From Microcosmobacter sp040493455 (lineage in GTDB: Bacteria > Bacteroidota > Bacteroidia > Flavobacteriales > Flavobacteriaceae): 64,000 nucleotides of DNA. The first letter of the stretch is position 1, and each line of letters begins with the position of its first letter. The notes under the pieces are model-generated. The model was not told where the DNA came from, ran no database searches, and saw only the letters and a program-made list of their open reading frames with translations. A program made the translations under genes and the position numbers. Below are positions 43,199 to 52,920 of the stretch, piece after piece. The stretch is taken from assembly GCF_040493455.1 (NCBI RefSeq), contig NZ_JANFDA010000005.1, positions 62,001 through 126,000 of the forward strand, read 5' to 3'.

Positions 43199-44671
43199 TT
43201 AATCACAAGTTCTTTCTATAAATGATGTCTGTGTTGTTGAGAATACGTAATCTTCTTCACAGCTTACAAATGCCCATGTGTCGTTAAAGTCTTGTAACTC
43301 TTCAGTAATTACTACAGTAGTAAGATTTGTACCTGCTTCCTGACCTAGTTCCCAAGTTCCGACAGTCGTGTAAGTACCATCTTCACTAACAATAGTTAAC
43401 GAACCATCTTCATTGAATTCGTAGAAGTAAGATTGATTACTGTTTATTGAAGTAACAAACCACTGACATTCAGTAAGGATTGCTATATAATCTTCATCTG
43501 TACAGTTACCTGTATTAGTCTCACAGTCTACAAAGTCTGCTTCTGTGAATCCTTCACATTCTGCATAACATGCATTAGGGAACGTGTAAATTTCTGTACC
43601 AACTGGAGTTTCTATAAGAACACAAACCGGATCAAAATCAGTAGTACAAGAATCACATCCATTACCACCATTGTCTTCACACTCTACAAAATCGTTTGGA
43701 GTAAATCCTTCGCACTCAGCATAACATGCATTAGGGAATACAATTATTTCAACTTGTCCAGAACCAGTTTGTACTTCAACACATACAGGGTTAAAATCTT
43801 CGTAGCATTCACATCCATTGTTATAATCATCGTAGCAATCTTCTAATACGTCTAACCAGTCTTCTTCACTATTGATAGTAACAACTTCATTATCGTCTGT
43901 AGTTACTGTAAATGGATATACAAAATCGAAGTAGTAAACATCATACAATACAGTACCTAATTCTTCTTCAGAATCAACTGTAATAGTCTCTCCATCATCA
44001 GTAATGATAGTCAACGGGAAGTTGAATGTAAAGCACTCTTCGCCACCATTTCCATTATAATCATTCTCACAATCGTCTACAAAATCTGCTTCTGTAAAGC
44101 CATCACACTCTGCCCAACAAGCATTAGGATATGTAATCGTAAAGGCAACACCACTTGGGTCAGACACTTCTACACAAACAGGATCATATTCTTCTGTACA
44201 TGCACAGTCTGGAGCATCAAAATCACAATCTTCAAGAAGTGAAATGAATTCTTCTTCATTATTAATGGTCACAACTTCAATAGCGTCACTATCTTCGTTA
44301 TATGTTTCTACATCAAAAGGAAATGCGATACCGTTAACATAAAGATCATTGTTAGAACCGATTAATACTTCAATCAATTCCTCAAAACTGTTAACAGATA
44401 CAGTTGTACCGTTGTTATAAGATAGGTCTATTGGGTATACAAAATCGAAACAGAAATCAAAAACAATGTTTCCTGTTGGATTGTCTGCAGTAGATGCATA
44501 AGCTATATTTCCGTCTTCTCCAATACGAGAAGCAAGTTGGTTAAGAGCCGTAGTTATGGACTCACTTTCTTCGGTTTGTTGTGGCTGTACCACAGGTTCA
44601 TTGTTAGTACACGAAGTAAAACAGGCTAAAATCACAGCCAGACTTAGTAAAGCAATTTTAAAATTTTTCAT
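43199..44671 (-). CDS. Lipoprotein with three Kazal-like domains
   Basis: A 490-residue surface-type lipoprotein (lipobox FTSC, Cys21). Three cysteine-rich modules follow the Kazal inhibitor pattern: CACTEEYDPVCVEVSD...TYPNACWAEC, CECYEDFNPVCVEV...VFPNACYAEC and CDSCTTDFDPVCVLI...TFPNACYAEC, each ending in GFT..DFV. Between them are acidic repeats (TVDSEEELGTVLYD; TINSEEDWLDVLED). A C-terminal lipocalin-like segment (YFYEFNEDGSLTIVSEDGTY) closes the protein. Kazal domains usually inhibit serine proteases, but the loops here are longer than in classical inhibitors, so binding activity is inferred. It is divergent from a sigma/FecR/TonB-receptor operon that may control it. Confidence 0.82.
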   Translation of the reverse strand: MKNFKIALLSLAVILACFTSCTNNEPVVQPQQTEESESITTALNQLASRIGEDGNIAYASTADNPTGNIVFDFCFDFVYPIDLSYNNGTTVSVNSFEELIEVLIGSNNDLYVNGIAFPFDVETYNEDSDAIEVVTINNEEEFISLLEDCDFDAPDCACTEEYDPVCVEVSDPSGVAFTITYPNACWAECDGFTEADFVDDCENDYNGNGGEECFTFNFPLTIITDDGETITVDSEEELGTVLYDVYYFDFVYPFTVTTDDNEVVTINSEEDWLDVLEDCYDDYNNGCECYEDFNPVCVEVQTGSGQVEIIVFPNACYAECEGFTPNDFVECEDNGGNGCDSCTTDFDPVCVLIETPVGTEIYTFPNACYAECEGFTEADFVDCETNTGNCTDEDYIAILTECQWFVTSINSNQSYFYEFNEDGSLTIVSEDGTYTTVGTWELGQEAGTNLTTVVITEELQDFNDTWAFVSCEEDYVFSTTQTSFIERTCD

Positions 44672-44731
44672 TGGTAAAAGTTATGATTTAAACAATTTTT
44701 CTTGATCAATTACCCCTAAGACAATCCAAAA

Positions 44732-44739
44732 CAAAAATA
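44732..44739 (-). promoter_or_regulatory. Putative -7 promoter element of the Kazal-like gene
   Basis: On the minus strand TATTTTTG (TAnnTTTG), 60 bp before the ATG at 44671. No -33 element was found in the T/A-rich upstream sequence. Confidence 0.4.
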
Positions 44740-44769
44740 CCCTACTTTTTTTTAAGATTTTTTTTTAAT

Positions 44770-44777
44770 TAGTTTTG
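44770..44777 (+). promoter_or_regulatory. Putative -7 promoter element of the sigma/FecR operon
   Basis: TAGTTTTG (TAnnTTTG), 21 bp before the sigma factor ATG. An A/T-rich tract rather than a TTG precedes it. Confidence 0.45.
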
Positions 44778-44798
44778 AGCCATTGAATATTTCCCTAT

Positions 44799-45311
44799 AT
44801 GATTAAGGATATCAAGAAGATATGCGACCAAGATACATTTGAATCAATTTTCAAAACTTATGCAAAAGATTTAAGGCGGTTTATCTTTTTTAAGACTCAA
44901 GATATTCAGCTCGCTGAAGATATTCTACAAGATACATTCATAAAGCTTTGGGACAATTGTGCCAATGTAAATTATGGTAAAGTAAAACCCTATCTATACA
45001 GTGTGGCCACGAATTTGTTTTTGAATAAGATCAAGAAAGATAAAATAATACAAAAGCATAAAGACAGTGTCTCATTTGTGAGTGATAACCAGTCGCCAGA
45101 ATTTATAATGATAGAGCAGGAGTTTCTGGAAAAATTAGAAGCAGCGATAGAAAGTTTACCAGAAAAACAGCGCGAAGTATTTTTGCTAAATAGAATTGAA
45201 AAAAAGAAATATAAAGAGATTGCTGAATCTCTGGAAATATCAGTGAAAGCAGTAGAAAAGCGCATGCATTTAGCGTTAAAAACTATGCGAGAAAAAATTG
45301 GAAATATATAG
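44799..45311 (+). CDS. ECF sigma factor of a FecI-type system
   Basis: A 170-residue ECF sigma factor. Region 2 is DLRRFIFFKTQDIQLAEDIL with QDTFIKLWDN; region 4 is LPEKQREVFLLNRIEKKKYK with EIAESLEISVKAVEKRMHLA. It is the first gene of an operon with a FecR-type anti-sigma factor and a TonB-dependent receptor, the classical cell-surface signalling arrangement. The receptor senses a ligand outside, FecR passes the signal, and the sigma factor is freed. The likely targets are its own operon and perhaps the divergent Kazal-like lipoprotein. Confidence 0.94.
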   Translation: MIKDIKKICDQDTFESIFKTYAKDLRRFIFFKTQDIQLAEDILQDTFIKLWDNCANVNYGKVKPYLYSVATNLFLNKIKKDKIIQKHKDSVSFVSDNQSPEFIMIEQEFLEKLEAAIESLPEKQREVFLLNRIEKKKYKEIAESLEISVKAVEKRMHLALKTMREKIGNI

Positions 45312-45378
45312 TTTAAAAAAAATCCATATTTTAAGGTAGGGTTTTTTGCGAACAAGTTGTCTTACTTAATAGAAAGCC

Positions 45379-46296
45379 ATGCAAGACGAGAAAAAAAATA
45401 AAGAATTTTATCTATCCGAGTGGATTGAAGGTCGTTTATCAAATGATGAATTGAAGCAATTTGTTACTGATGAAGACATTTTGGTGTATCAAAAAATGAG
45501 GAAGGGAATTGATGTGTTGGGACAATTGGATACCTCTTTAGATGATTCTTTTGAAGTTATTAAAAATAATATTGAAGACTCAAAATCAGAGTCTGGAGTA
45601 AACTCAAAAACTTGGTTCATAGGAATAGCCGCTTCTGTAATTCTTTGTTTTGGACTATTTACCATTTTAAAGAATGATACCACAACTTTTGAAACTGGTT
45701 TTGGCGAACAAAAAGTCTTAGCCCTGCTCGATGGCTCAGAAGTTATCTTAAACTCCAAATCTACCCTTTCTTATAATGAAGATGACTGGAAAAACAATCG
45801 TACACTGAACTTAGATGGAGAGGCATATTTCAAAGTAAAGTCGGGTAGTACGTTTACAGTCAATACAGATAATGGATACGTTAAAGTACTTGGTACCCAA
45901 TTCAATGTGAACTCAAAAGGCGATTATTTTGAAGTGGTGTGTTACGAAGGAAAAGTAAGCGTCAGCACCCAAGACTATGAGTCTGTACTGTTGCCAAATA
46001 ATAATGTACGAAAGATTAATGGTCATGCAACAGAAACATGGCAAACAAGTGCTATAACACCAACTTGGATACGAGGCGAAAGCACATTTAGAAGTGTGCC
46101 ATTACGCTATGTGCTTACAGCCCTTGAAGCACAGTACCAAATTGAGTTCGATTCTAGTGATATTGATGACTCTGTAGTATATACAGGAAGTTTTACACAT
46201 AACAATTTAGAAGTCGCATTAAAAACTGTTTTTGATGCACTTCAGGTAACCTATAATGAAAAAGAAAGCAATGTAATAAAGCTGTTTTTTGATTGA
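45379..46296 (+). CDS. FecR-family anti-sigma factor
   Basis: A 305-residue inner-membrane protein. The cytoplasmic N-terminus (1-~72) should bind the sigma factor. A membrane helix lies at ~74-93 (TWFIGIAASVILCFGLFTIL). The periplasmic FecR domain is at ~100-195 (VILNSKSTLSYNEDDW; VKVLGTQFNVNSKGDYFEVV), and the C-terminal DUF4974 domain (VPLRYVLTALEAQYQIEFDS) contacts the receptor's signalling domain. Its stop overlaps the receptor start by one base (TGATG). Confidence 0.94.
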   Translation: MQDEKKNKEFYLSEWIEGRLSNDELKQFVTDEDILVYQKMRKGIDVLGQLDTSLDDSFEVIKNNIEDSKSESGVNSKTWFIGIAASVILCFGLFTILKNDTTTFETGFGEQKVLALLDGSEVILNSKSTLSYNEDDWKNNRTLNLDGEAYFKVKSGSTFTVNTDNGYVKVLGTQFNVNSKGDYFEVVCYEGKVSVSTQDYESVLLPNNNVRKINGHATETWQTSAITPTWIRGESTFRSVPLRYVLTALEAQYQIEFDSSDIDDSVVYTGSFTHNNLEVALKTVFDALQVTYNEKESNVIKLFFD

Positions 46297-48596
46297 TGAG
46301 ATTTATTAAAAGCGTTATTATTTTTATGTTACCACTAATGGCCTTTTCGCAAGAAGAGGCCAGTTTTTATGTGGAGTTTCAGGATCAATCGATATACGAA
46401 GTTCTTATCGAAATAGAGTATACGTACGATGTAAGATTCTCATACAAAGACAAAGATCTTGAAGGGCAACGCTTTTCATTAACGAGAACAGAAGCTACAC
46501 TTTCTGAAGTTTTAGGTGCAATTTCTTCAAGTACAGGATTAATTTTTAATGTCATTGATAGCAGATACATCATTGTACTCAAAGGTGAAAATACCGAGCT
46601 ATCCCTTCAGCAGCTCAACGATATTGTAATTTATGGTTATCTGGCAAAAGGAATCTCAAAGGCAAAAGATGCCTCGTTTACAATAGTTCCGAACGAACTG
46701 GAAATTCTGCCAGGATTAACCGAACCAGATATTCTGGAAAGCTTGCAACAGCTACCAAGTGTTATAAGTCCAAATGAAACAGCTTCAGGTTTGGTAGTAA
46801 GAGGAGGTGTAGCAGATCAGAATAGACTAATTTGGGATGGGATTAATATGTATCACAAGGGCCATTTGTTTGGCATGATATCACCATTTAATCCCTATGC
46901 AGCAGATAAAGTAACATTTATAAATAAAGGAACGCACCCTAGATTTGGAGATCGCGTATCGAGTGTTATTGATATAACTTCAACAGATGAGGTCACTAAC
47001 AAATTTAAAGGAAGTGCTGGTTTTAATGCAATTAATGCAGATGCATATTTAGAGATTCCGATTATAGAAGATAAGTTGAGTATACAAGGATCTTTCAGAA
47101 GAAGTTATACCGAGCTATATCAATCCTACACGTTCGATCAATTGGCAGATAAGGTTTTTCAAAGTACCAAAATTGAAGAACAGGAAAATGCAGACAACGA
47201 TTTTAGCTTTTTGGATTTTAATGTGAAGCTCAATTACAAACCAAGCGATAAGGATAACATTCACCTTAGTGTTATTCATGCTGATAATAATCTGGATTAC
47301 AGAACAAGAGATATTACCACTGATGAAAACTTTAATGACATTATGACCATTAGAAATACTGGTTATAGTGCAAAATGGAATCGTATTTGGAATGATAGGC
47401 TTACACAAACTACTTCAGCTTTTTTCTCTGATTACAAGTTCAATTACAATTTTATAATCAATGAAGATGGTACACAAGTCTACGATTTTGATAAACGGAA
47501 TATCATCTTTGATTCTGGAGTGTCGTCTGAACTAAATTTTGCTGTAAACGAGAATAATGATCTTACTTTCGGATATCAGTATGGACTAAAAGACGTGAAT
47601 TATGCTTTCATAAGCACAGATGAATTATCCTTCATTTTAGATTCAGATCAAACCGTTGTAGAGACACATAGTGCTTATACAAATTACATACTTAGAAAGC
47701 CAAATAGATATACCATAAATGTTGGGCTTAGAGGAAGTTATTACGCTCAATTAGATGCCATAAGAATTGAGCCTAGAGCTTTAGTGTATGTGCCAGTTTT
47801 TAAAGGGTTTAAAATCCAAGCTTCAGGAGAAATCAAGAATCAAATTATTAGTGAAATTGATGAAACTGTCTTGAGTGATCTTACTTTGGAGAATAGACTT
47901 TGGAGGTTGTCAAACGGAACAGAATTCCCTATAATTAATAGTAATCAATGGTCGCTAGGATTTGTGTACAGCAGAAATGGTTGGCGTTTAGATGTTGACC
48001 ATTACTATAAAAACATTAAAAATGTAACAGCATTATCGCTAGGGTTTTTAAACCCTGAAAATAGTAGCTTTACTATAGGGAAGCAAAGGATTGTCGGAGT
48101 AGATGTGTTGCTAGAAAAGGACATTAAACGATTCAAAGCATGGTTGAGCTATTCATTCAATAAAATGGATAACAAATATGAAGGTCTCAACGGAAACCAA
48201 TATTTTACTTCGAGTACTAATGTGAGACATGTATTCAATAGTTCAGTGACCTATAAGTACAAGAAATTACAAATGGCTCTAGGTTGGAGATGGCAATCTG
48301 GAAAGCCATTTACGGAATCTATGAATACTGATAATGGTGTTGTTTTTCAAGGAATTAATACAGGTCGATTACCAGTGTATCACAGGTTGGATTTTTCGTC
48401 AACTTATGATTTTGATCTTTCAAAAGACAAAGACCTTAAAGCCAGAATAGGGTTGTCTATCAGAAATATTTACAATAGAAATAATCAGCTTAGTAGAGAG
48501 TATTTTGGAAATAACAGTTTAGACGATCCAATTCGTACTATTGACAAGTTTTCTTTAGGCTTTACCCCAAACTTGTTGTTTAGAGTGTTTTGGTAA
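46296..48596 (+). CDS. TonB-dependent receptor with N-terminal STN signalling domain
   Basis: A 766-residue outer-membrane receptor. I use the ATG at 46296, which overlaps the FecR stop; the frame also has a TTG just before it. Signal peptide is residues 1-~19 (ends MAFSQ). An STN/secretin-like domain (~24-105, FQDQSIYEVLIEIEYTYDVR) is the part that contacts FecR. A plug domain (VVRGGVADQNRLIWDGINMY) and a beta-barrel follow, ending in a terminal aromatic residue (LLFRVFW). No SusD partner is adjacent, so a glycan-uptake role is less likely than signalling or uptake of a small ligand, peptide or metal complex. The ligand cannot be seen. Confidence 0.92.
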   Translation: MRFIKSVIIFMLPLMAFSQEEASFYVEFQDQSIYEVLIEIEYTYDVRFSYKDKDLEGQRFSLTRTEATLSEVLGAISSSTGLIFNVIDSRYIIVLKGENTELSLQQLNDIVIYGYLAKGISKAKDASFTIVPNELEILPGLTEPDILESLQQLPSVISPNETASGLVVRGGVADQNRLIWDGINMYHKGHLFGMISPFNPYAADKVTFINKGTHPRFGDRVSSVIDITSTDEVTNKFKGSAGFNAINADAYLEIPIIEDKLSIQGSFRRSYTELYQSYTFDQLADKVFQSTKIEEQENADNDFSFLDFNVKLNYKPSDKDNIHLSVIHADNNLDYRTRDITTDENFNDIMTIRNTGYSAKWNRIWNDRLTQTTSAFFSDYKFNYNFIINEDGTQVYDFDKRNIIFDSGVSSELNFAVNENNDLTFGYQYGLKDVNYAFISTDELSFILDSDQTVVETHSAYTNYILRKPNRYTINVGLRGSYYAQLDAIRIEPRALVYVPVFKGFKIQASGEIKNQIISEIDETVLSDLTLENRLWRLSNGTEFPIINSNQWSLGFVYSRNGWRLDVDHYYKNIKNVTALSLGFLNPENSSFTIGKQRIVGVDVLLEKDIKRFKAWLSYSFNKMDNKYEGLNGNQYFTSSTNVRHVFNSSVTYKYKKLQMALGWRWQSGKPFTESMNTDNGVVFQGINTGRLPVYHRLDFSSTYDFDLSKDKDLKARIGLSIRNIYNRNNQLSREYFGNNSLDDPIRTIDKFSLGFTPNLLFRVFW

Positions 48597-48602
48597 ACAG
48601 AA

Positions 48603-48633
48603 AAACCCACTGTATTACTTACAATGGGTTTGT
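48603..48633. terminator. Terminator between TonB receptor and DUF2141 gene
   Basis: An 11-bp stem with one mismatch (AAACCCACTGT / ACAATGGGTTT), loop of seven, sits between the two convergent genes with short A and T runs on both sides. Confidence 0.65.
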
Positions 48634-48651
48634 TCAATACTAAACTAACTC

Positions 48652-49071
48652 TTAAAATTTAATGTTAAGCTCTACAGGTTTATCTGCGACATTGAATTTT
48701 GAATTATCATATTGTGGAGGTCCAAAAGTCATTACGTTATTTGAAGTTCCATAATCTTCAGCAGGCATTCCGCTATCTTGAAAATCCATTTTGTTATTTT
48801 CATTTTTATCATGCAAAGCCATAATAGCGTACTCTCCCGGAGTAACATTTTCAAAAGTGATAACCACCTTACCGTCTTCTATTTTGCTTTCTGCATTCTT
48901 AACGCCTGGGCCTTTCATAAAGGTGTCTTTCGTATGAAGCGAAAGTAAAACCTTCCCGTCATTACTTTTAATGTTTTCAATCGTTACAGTAATCGTGGTG
49001 CCTTCTGTATCTTGTGCGTATCCAAGGATACTAGTTAATGCGAATGCTAGTGTTAGTGCTAATGTTTTCAT
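48652..49071 (-). CDS. Exported DUF2141 protein
   Basis: A 139-residue exported protein. I start at the ATG at 49071, which gives a perfect signal peptide (MKTLALTLAFALTSILGYAQ); the frame extends 13 residues upstream. The DUF2141 domain is a beta-sandwich-like module with VTIENIKSNDGKVLLSLHTK, VTPGEYAIMALHDKNENNKM and DFQDSGMPAEDYGTSNN. The family is of unknown function and common in Bacteroidota. It is monocistronic by appearance. Confidence 0.9.
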   Translation of the reverse strand: MKTLALTLAFALTSILGYAQDTEGTTITVTIENIKSNDGKVLLSLHTKDTFMKGPGVKNAESKIEDGKVVITFENVTPGEYAIMALHDKNENNKMDFQDSGMPAEDYGTSNNVMTFGPPQYDNSKFNVADKPVELNIKF

Positions 49072-49240
49072 GATTAATGATTTTAGTGTTTGCTTTGTTT
49101 TACAGTACAAATATTGTTTGATTCTAAAAAACCAAGTAATAAAGTTGACCCAGTTGTAGTTTTTGCGAGATGAACTGTAGCTTCACAATTTTAATCCAAA
49201 TAAACGTTCAATTCATTCAAGTTTTTTAAACATAAAATCG

Positions 49241-49266
49241 TAAATTTGCCTGCGTTTAAAAACGCA
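49241..49266 (+). promoter_or_regulatory. Putative pyrG promoter element and leader hairpin
   Basis: TAAATTTG (TAnnTTTG, 49241-49248) is followed by a perfect inverted repeat TGCGTTT-AA-AAACGCA (49251-49266) that ends two bases before the pyrG ATG. If transcription starts just after the -7 element, the hairpin would be the 5' end of the mRNA and could affect translation. Confidence 0.45.
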
Positions 49267-49268
49267 TC

Positions 49269-50909
49269 ATGGCAGTCACAACTAAATACGTCTTCGTTAC
49301 AGGAGGTGTTACTTCTTCACTAGGAAAAGGTATCATAGCAGCATCTTTAGCCAAATTACTTCAGGCGCAAGGATATCGTACAACGATTCAGAAGCTAGAC
49401 CCTTATATCAATGTAGACCCAGGAACATTGAATCCTTATGAACATGGAGAATGTTACGTAACCGATGATGGTGCAGAAACAGATTTAGACCTTGGACATT
49501 ACGAGCGTTTTTTGAACGTACCTACCAGTCAAGCCAATAATGTAACTACAGGACGCATTTACCAAAGTGTTATTGAAAAAGAAAGACGTGGTGAGTTTTT
49601 AGGTAAAACAGTTCAAGTAATTCCTCATATTACAGATGAAATAAAACATCGTATTCAGATATTGGGTAAGTCTGGAGACTACGATATTGTGATTACTGAA
49701 ATAGGAGGAACAGTAGGTGATATAGAGTCTTTACCATACATTGAAGCTGTACGTCAGCTAAAATGGGAACTAGGTGAAGAGAATGCAATTGTAGTGCATC
49801 TTACTCTGGTACCTTACTTATCTGCTGCTGGAGAATTAAAAACCAAGCCTACACAACACAGCGTAAAAACTTTAATGGAGAGTGGAGTACAGGCAGACGT
49901 TTTAGTATGTAGAACAGAACATCAACTAAGCGATGGATTACGAACTAAACTTGCCAGATTCTGTAATGTAAAGAAAGAAGCAGTTATCCAATCTATAGAT
50001 GCATCAACAATATATGATGTGCCGAATATGATGCTTGATGAAGGATTAGATAGTGTTGTGCTTGAGCGTCTTGGTTTGGAAAGTAGTAAGCCAAACTTAG
50101 AACGTTGGAATGAGTTTTTGACGCGCCACAAAAACCCGAATAATGAGGTTACTATAGGATTGATAGGGAAATATGTCGAATTACAAGATTCGTATAAATC
50201 TATTCTAGAAGCTTTTATCCATGCAGGAGCAGCAAATGAAGTGAAGGTAAAAGTTGAATCGATTCATTCCGAGCACTTAGATAAGAGTAACGTGGTCTCT
50301 AAATTATCACATCTCAATGGTGTTTTAGTAGCACCAGGTTTTGGAGAGCGAGGTATTGAAGGAAAGATTGATGCTATAAAATATGTTAGAGAGCAAAACA
50401 TTCCGTTTTTAGGAATTTGCTTAGGAATGCAAATGGCAGTTATTGAATACGCCAGAAATATTCTCGGATTAGAAGATGCTAATTCTACCGAAATGAATGA
50501 ATCAACATCGCATCCTGTGATTGACCTTATGGAATCTCAAAAGGCAGTAACAGATAAAGGCGGAACAATGCGTTTGGGTGCGTGGGATTGCGATATTATT
50601 GCTGATAGTATTTCTAGCGAAGTTTACGGAATGAGTTCTATACAAGAGCGTCATAGACATCGTTATGAATTCAATAATGATTACAAACAACAAATAGAAG
50701 CAGCAGGAATGAAAGCCACTGGTTTTAATCCTGAAACTAACTTAGTTGAAATTATAGAACTCCCAGATCATCAATGGTTTGTTGGTGTGCAGTATCATCC
50801 AGAATACAAAAGTACTGTAGCAAATCCGCATCCATTATTTGTTGCTTTTGTAAAAGCTGCCCTCAACCATAAAGAACAACAAGAAAGTGTCACAATGGCA
50901 CAAAACTAA
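49269..50909 (+). CDS. pyrG: CTP synthase
   Basis: A 546-residue enzyme that aminates UTP to CTP with glutamine as nitrogen source. The N-terminal synthase domain has KYVFVTGGVTSSLGKGIIAA and DPYINVDPGTLNPYEHGECY. The C-terminal class I glutaminase has the catalytic Cys in LGICLGMQMAV and the His-Glu of QYHPEYKS. Length is typical, with a short Gln-rich end. yidC follows after 80 bp with a terminator in between. Confidence 0.98.
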   Translation: MAVTTKYVFVTGGVTSSLGKGIIAASLAKLLQAQGYRTTIQKLDPYINVDPGTLNPYEHGECYVTDDGAETDLDLGHYERFLNVPTSQANNVTTGRIYQSVIEKERRGEFLGKTVQVIPHITDEIKHRIQILGKSGDYDIVITEIGGTVGDIESLPYIEAVRQLKWELGEENAIVVHLTLVPYLSAAGELKTKPTQHSVKTLMESGVQADVLVCRTEHQLSDGLRTKLARFCNVKKEAVIQSIDASTIYDVPNMMLDEGLDSVVLERLGLESSKPNLERWNEFLTRHKNPNNEVTIGLIGKYVELQDSYKSILEAFIHAGAANEVKVKVESIHSEHLDKSNVVSKLSHLNGVLVAPGFGERGIEGKIDAIKYVREQNIPFLGICLGMQMAVIEYARNILGLEDANSTEMNESTSHPVIDLMESQKAVTDKGGTMRLGAWDCDIIADSISSEVYGMSSIQERHRHRYEFNNDYKQQIEAAGMKATGFNPETNLVEIIELPDHQWFVGVQYHPEYKSTVANPHPLFVAFVKAALNHKEQQESVTMAQN

Positions 50910-50942
50910 ATATTGGATAGCTTTTTGATTAGAGCTAACTGT

Positions 50943-50970
50943 AAAATTCCTGCTACATACAGGAATTTTT
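50943..50970 (+). terminator. Terminator between pyrG and yidC
   Basis: A 10-bp stem AAAATTCCTG / CAGGAATTTT with a CTACATA loop and an extra T lies 34 bp after the pyrG stop. yidC then starts 20 bp later, so its promoter must overlap this region or it depends on read-through. Confidence 0.8.
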
Positions 50971-50989
50971 CGTCATAAGATATACATAT

Positions 50990-52900
50990 ATGGAAGAAAG
51001 AAAATTAGATGTCAATTCGATAATAGGGTTTATACTCATCTTCGGAATCTTATTATGGATGTTGTATCAAAACCAGCCAACACCAGAAGAATTAGAGGCA
51101 CAAGAAAAAGCTAAGCAAGAGCAAGTTGAAAAAGAGAAAGAAGCCAAGGAAGCTTCGCAACAAGTTAGTATTGAAACTGCTGCAGAAAACTTTTCCACTG
51201 TTTCTCCAACAGATTCTACTAAAGTAGCCGAATTAAATAATAGGTTAGGAGCATTAGCTTATGCTTACACAATAGGGATTGACATGGAAGGAGAAACTCA
51301 TGTTAGTACTGACGTTTTTGATTTGAAATTCAAAAACAAAGGTGGATTTCTTTCAGAAGTAAAACTAAACAAGTTTGTAGACTACGATTCAGTACCAGTA
51401 TACATTCTTAAAGATAACAATGTTGGTTTCAATATTAATTTAGGAACAACAGATAATAGAACTCTTAATACTCAAGATCAACCTTTCCAGCCTTCAGTCA
51501 CTAAAAATGGAGACAATACTGTAGTTTCTATGAAGCTTAAGTTTTCTGAAAGCAAATATTTAGAATATAGATACGAACTGAAACCAGACGATTACATGAT
51601 CGATTTTACGATCAAATCTCAAGGTTTAGATAATGTAATTAATGGTTCTCAAGAGATTAATCTAGATTGGAAACAAAGAAGTTTACGTCAAGCAAAAAGT
51701 ATAACCTACGAAAATCGTTATACACGATTAACCTATCAGCACGATGGTGATAAGATCGATAAGTTATCACAAATGGGAGATGATGATGAGGTAGAACAAG
51801 ATGTATCTTGGTTGTCTTACAGACAACACTTCTTCAGTACTATTCTAGTGCCTGAAAAGCCGTTTGCATCAGTTAGTTTAAGTTCAAAGGATTTAGTTGA
51901 GGATGAAGAAGTTGATACGCTGTATACAAAACTATATGCTTCTAAATTACCACTAGAATTTAAAGGAGGAGGACTTAATGAGTCTTTCGGCTTGTATTAC
52001 GGACCTACAGATAGTAAGATTCTAAAAGCATACAATAAAAACCTAGAAGAAAGTATTCCATTTGGATGGGGAATTTTTGGATGGATTAATAAAGCACTAT
52101 TTATTCCTCTATTTGGATGGTTGAGCTCATTCTTACCATATGGTATTGCCATTATAGTAATGACCATTTTGGTGAAACTTCTATTGTCATTTGTACAATA
52201 CAAGCAGTTCTTATCTCAAGCTAAGATGAAGATTCTAAAACCAGAATTGGATGCAATTAGAGAGAAGTATAAGGACAATAAGATGAAAGCTCAGCAAGAA
52301 ACTATGGCATTGCAAAGCAAAGCAGGAGCTAGTCCATTGAGTGGTTGTTTACCAGGATTGATGCAAATACCAGTATTCTATGCATTATTTATGTTCTTCC
52401 CGACAGCATTCGATTTAAGACAGAAGAGTTTCCTCTGGGCGGACGATTTAAGTTCTTATGATACCATAGCGAATCTACCTTTTAGTATTCCGTTTTATGG
52501 TGACCATGTAAGTTTGTTCCCAATCTTGGCGGCCATAGCTATCTTTATTTATATGAAGATGACAACTGGACAACAAATGGCATCACAGCCAACTCAAGAA
52601 GGAATGCCAGATATGGGTAAAATGATGAAGTATATGATTTACTTCTCTCCGTTACTAATGTTGTTCTTCTTTAATAACTATGCATCTGGATTGAGTTTAT
52701 ATTATTTCATCTCTAACTTGATTAGTATTGGTATCATGTTAGTGATTAAGAACTACATCATTGATGAAGAGAAGGTACTTGCTAAGATTGAGGTAAGCAA
52801 GAGCAAACCAAAGAAGCAAAACCGTTTCCAGAAAAAGATGCAGGAAATGATGGAGCAAGCTGAACAGCAAAAGCAAAATCAGCAACGAAGAAAAAAGTAA
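50990..52900 (+). CDS. yidC: Membrane protein insertase YidC
   Basis: A 636-residue insertase that places membrane proteins, alone or with Sec. The first membrane helix is at ~8-24 (IIGFILIFGILLWMLYQNQP). A large periplasmic beta-domain (~70-360) is typical for Gram-negative YidC. The conserved C-terminal core of five helices (~370-590) includes YKQFLSQAKMKILKPELDAI and PLSGCLPGLMQIPVFYALFM. The tail is basic and Gln-rich (KPKKQNRFQKKMQEMMEQAE), a ribosome-binding type extension. Confidence 0.97.
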   Translation: MEERKLDVNSIIGFILIFGILLWMLYQNQPTPEELEAQEKAKQEQVEKEKEAKEASQQVSIETAAENFSTVSPTDSTKVAELNNRLGALAYAYTIGIDMEGETHVSTDVFDLKFKNKGGFLSEVKLNKFVDYDSVPVYILKDNNVGFNINLGTTDNRTLNTQDQPFQPSVTKNGDNTVVSMKLKFSESKYLEYRYELKPDDYMIDFTIKSQGLDNVINGSQEINLDWKQRSLRQAKSITYENRYTRLTYQHDGDKIDKLSQMGDDDEVEQDVSWLSYRQHFFSTILVPEKPFASVSLSSKDLVEDEEVDTLYTKLYASKLPLEFKGGGLNESFGLYYGPTDSKILKAYNKNLEESIPFGWGIFGWINKALFIPLFGWLSSFLPYGIAIIVMTILVKLLLSFVQYKQFLSQAKMKILKPELDAIREKYKDNKMKAQQETMALQSKAGASPLSGCLPGLMQIPVFYALFMFFPTAFDLRQKSFLWADDLSSYDTIANLPFSIPFYGDHVSLFPILAAIAIFIYMKMTTGQQMASQPTQEGMPDMGKMMKYMIYFSPLLMLFFFNNYASGLSLYYFISNLISIGIMLVIKNYIIDEEKVLAKIEVSKSKPKKQNRFQKKMQEMMEQAEQQKQNQQRRKK

Positions 52901-52920
52901 ACTAATACAAAGTATATATA

